A stretch of DNA of 64,000 nt from Sternotherus odoratus. Lineage: Eukaryota; Chordata; Testudines; Kinosternidae. The stretch lies in assembly GCA_032164245.1 (NCBI GenBank), contig JAVMKO010000007.1, positions 1,240,001 to 1,304,000 of the forward strand, read 5' to 3'. A model generated the notes under the pieces. It searched no databases, had not been told where the DNA came from, and saw only the letters and a list, made by a program, of their open reading frames with translations. Positions 62,400-64,000 of the stretch are shown here, piece by piece (the stretch's first letter is position 1; the number at the start of each line of letters is the position of its first letter). Made by a program: the position numbers and the translations under genes.

Positions 62400-63373
62400 C
62401 CCCCCAGTCCCTCCATGTCAAGCCTAGAACCTAGTTTGTTTCCTGGATTCCTGCTAGATCTAAATGCCACCTTAAACTGAGAGGTTGTCTGCCTCCAGCA
62501 CACACTCAGGATGGAATGTACGTTCCACGTTGCGATTTGTAGAACCTTCTAGACAAAGACTCCAGCCTGCACAGTACTAGCGAACACCATCTAGTTACCT
62601 GCTTTTAAACTGCTTGATTTATCTGTCTCACATTTTTTCCTTTTCTTTGTTGACTGGTTCATTACTCACAACTGGGAGCCACCCGAGTCCCCAGCTCCCA
62701 ATCCCAACTCACAGAGGTCTGTTTGAAGTTGTTCCAGCCTGCTAACCCATGTGCCCCTTTCCCCCAAAGAACATGCTTGTAACCATCCAAAGGGTCCTCC
62801 CTCTGCTCTCCCCTGTCCACAACAGCCCCTAACATGGAACGCCTGTTATCCACTTGAACTGTGAAAATGCCGTGTGGTTCGGACAGTTACTCTACCCTCA
62901 GTTCTTATAATCCCAACAGGCTTCTTGACTCCGCTCTTCCCCTGTCCAATCTTGAGAAACTCTTCTCTTCCTGTACTTAAGCACACCAAAACCTGCCCCC
63001 CCCCTCCAATGGCAGGGTCTGCCATAACCCTCACCTGCCAATTCCAAGCGGATCACTGGGATTCCTGCATAATGATGTGTGCTTGCAGATGTTCCTTCCC
63101 CAGTTTCACTTTTCCCTCCTCCCCATCTCTAATGTGGGGGAGACTATGTCCTTATCTGCATCGTCCTCGCTCGGCGGGTTCACACTCACTCCAGTGGACA
63201 CCTTCCCAATCCTGTATCAGTTAAGGCCAAGGTCTGTCCTTCCCTCAGAAGGAAAGAGGCCTTACCACTCAAAATGGGACTACCATCAGTCCTTGCAGGG
63301 CTGCTTGGAATTACCCAACCACTGGCTCTCAATGGGTTCTGGTGAGTCTGGGAATGACGTCTTTCCCTATTGT

Positions 63374-63480
63374 GCCACTGCCTATGAACATGTCCGTTTT
63401 CCCACCACAAGTTGTGCCCTGCAGTCCTCAGGCTTGTGTGCATGAGAGCCGCAACACATGCACTTCCTCACCCCAAAGCA
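63374..63480 (-). pseudogene. LINE ORF1 zinc-knuckle fragment
   Basis: The - strand reads GCFGVRKCMCCGSHAHKPED followed by C, an intact CX2CX4HX4C knuckle, as in ORF1/gag-like proteins. A stop follows 16 codons later. Confidence 0.55.
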
Positions 63481-63709
63481 TCCAGTAAAATGTTCTAGAG
63501 TCACAGATAACACAAGTGTGTGGCTGGCCAGACTACCTATAATAACCCCACTCAGAAGCTAAATAAAAGATGTTGGGGGGATGTTACACTGTATTAGTTA
63601 CCTGGAAAAGTTCACTGGTGTCTTTGAAGTCACCATTCCAAACTTTAAATCGATCACAAACTTTAACTGGAAGCTGCGACACTTTAGCGTAACGTGAAAC
63701 TCAACGCAG

Positions 63710-63813
63710 AACATCTGCGTTGGTATGTTTTCATTAACATCTGCGTTGGTATGTTTTCATTAACATCTGCGTTGGTATGTTTTCATTAACATCTGCGTTG
63801 GTATGTTTTCATT
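63710..63813 (+). repeat. 26-bp tandem repeat, four exact copies
   Basis: aacatctgcgttggtatgtt + ttcatt repeated four times without differences, pointing to recent expansion. Confidence 0.95.
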
Positions 63814-64000
63814 GCAGAAGGAAATAGCTGGTTGAAATTAAGAAATGGCTACTCCCTAATTCCTACAACGCTTCCTAAATCCCAACCATTGCCAGAAAAA
63901 TCACCATGAAAGCTGACACCGAATTCCCTGCTGCCTGGCAGGTGCATCACAGCTTCCAGCTGTGCAGGAGAGAGTCCTAAAGATTTTAACAGACCTAACC
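63814..64000. other. Intergenic to window end
   Basis: Nothing recognised. It may be upstream ORF1 of the - strand LINE. Confidence 0.35.

Larger units (their letters stand above)
57890..63480 (-). mobile_element. Remains of one non-LTR retrotransposon (L1/Tx1-like), broken by younger insertions
   Basis: Read on the - strand from 63.48 kb downward, the order is: a CCHC zinc knuckle (ORF1), an endonuclease-like stretch, reverse-transcriptase motifs, a thumb-like stretch, then the W..HGKL / C...C...H C-terminal motif. This is the order of an L1/Tx1-group LINE. Stops and frameshifts are everywhere. It is interrupted by Penelope-like (61486-61704), hAT-like (60033-60525, 60533-60930), CR1 (59727-60032), LTR-like (58790-59345) and pogo-like (58579-58779) sequences. 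The unity of all pieces is inferred from order and strand. Confidence 0.5.

Noticed and set aside
63710..63813. Regularly spaced repeats that could suggest a CRISPR array
   Set aside because: Head-to-tail tandem repeats without spacers, in a vertebrate genome.

Overview
This is a vertebrate genomic window and almost certainly comes from a turtle. The interspersed repeats are reptilian: CR1 LINEs with their octamer-like 3' ends, several tRNA-derived SINEs with a CR1-like tail of the kind described from hidden-necked turtles, a dense set of non-autonomous hAT-type elements, and Penelope-like terminal fragments. The only protein-coding gene I can support is KLF4 on the + strand, at about 15.1-20.2 kb. 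The rest looks like the gene-poor, repeat-rich flank that surrounds KLF4 in other vertebrates.

Layout. 1-13.9 kb is intergenic with CR1, SINE, hAT and foldback retroelement fragments. 14.13-14.83 kb is a 59-bp polypyrimidine minisatellite ending just before a CpG island at 14.83-16.56 kb. KLF4 has a TATA-like box at 15,114, an untranslated leader with a short upstream ORF, a start codon split from the rest of the CDS by intron 1 (ATG|AGG joined across 15,539/15,785), a second strong ATG nine codons later, a large exon at 16,196-17,315 with an in-frame optional 96-nt intron inside it, and a last exon from 19,054 with zinc fingers 2-3 and a conserved 3'UTR ending near 20,165. 20.2-57 kb is intergenic and holds at least nine DNA transposons with exact or near-exact target-site duplications, three LTR-like units, CR1 pieces and MIR remnants. 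57.9-63.5 kb is the broken remains of one non-LTR retrotransposon on the - strand. ORF1 zinc knuckle, endonuclease, reverse transcriptase and C-terminal motif lie in the right order and are split by CR1, hAT, Penelope-like, pogo-like and LTR-like insertions.

How it works together. KLF4 is a three-finger Kruppel-like transcription factor. Its own sequence shows several layers of possible control: CpG island with TATA and E-box, uORF, two starts, optional exon segment, and miR-7 and miR-25/92/367 seed matches in the 3'UTR. The most unusual non-genic signal is a set of Penelope-like fragments. They end in inverted copies of themselves, are flanked by 12-14 bp target-site duplications, and carry a hammerhead-ribozyme-like core. 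All repeat family names are from memory of consensus features. No database search was possible.
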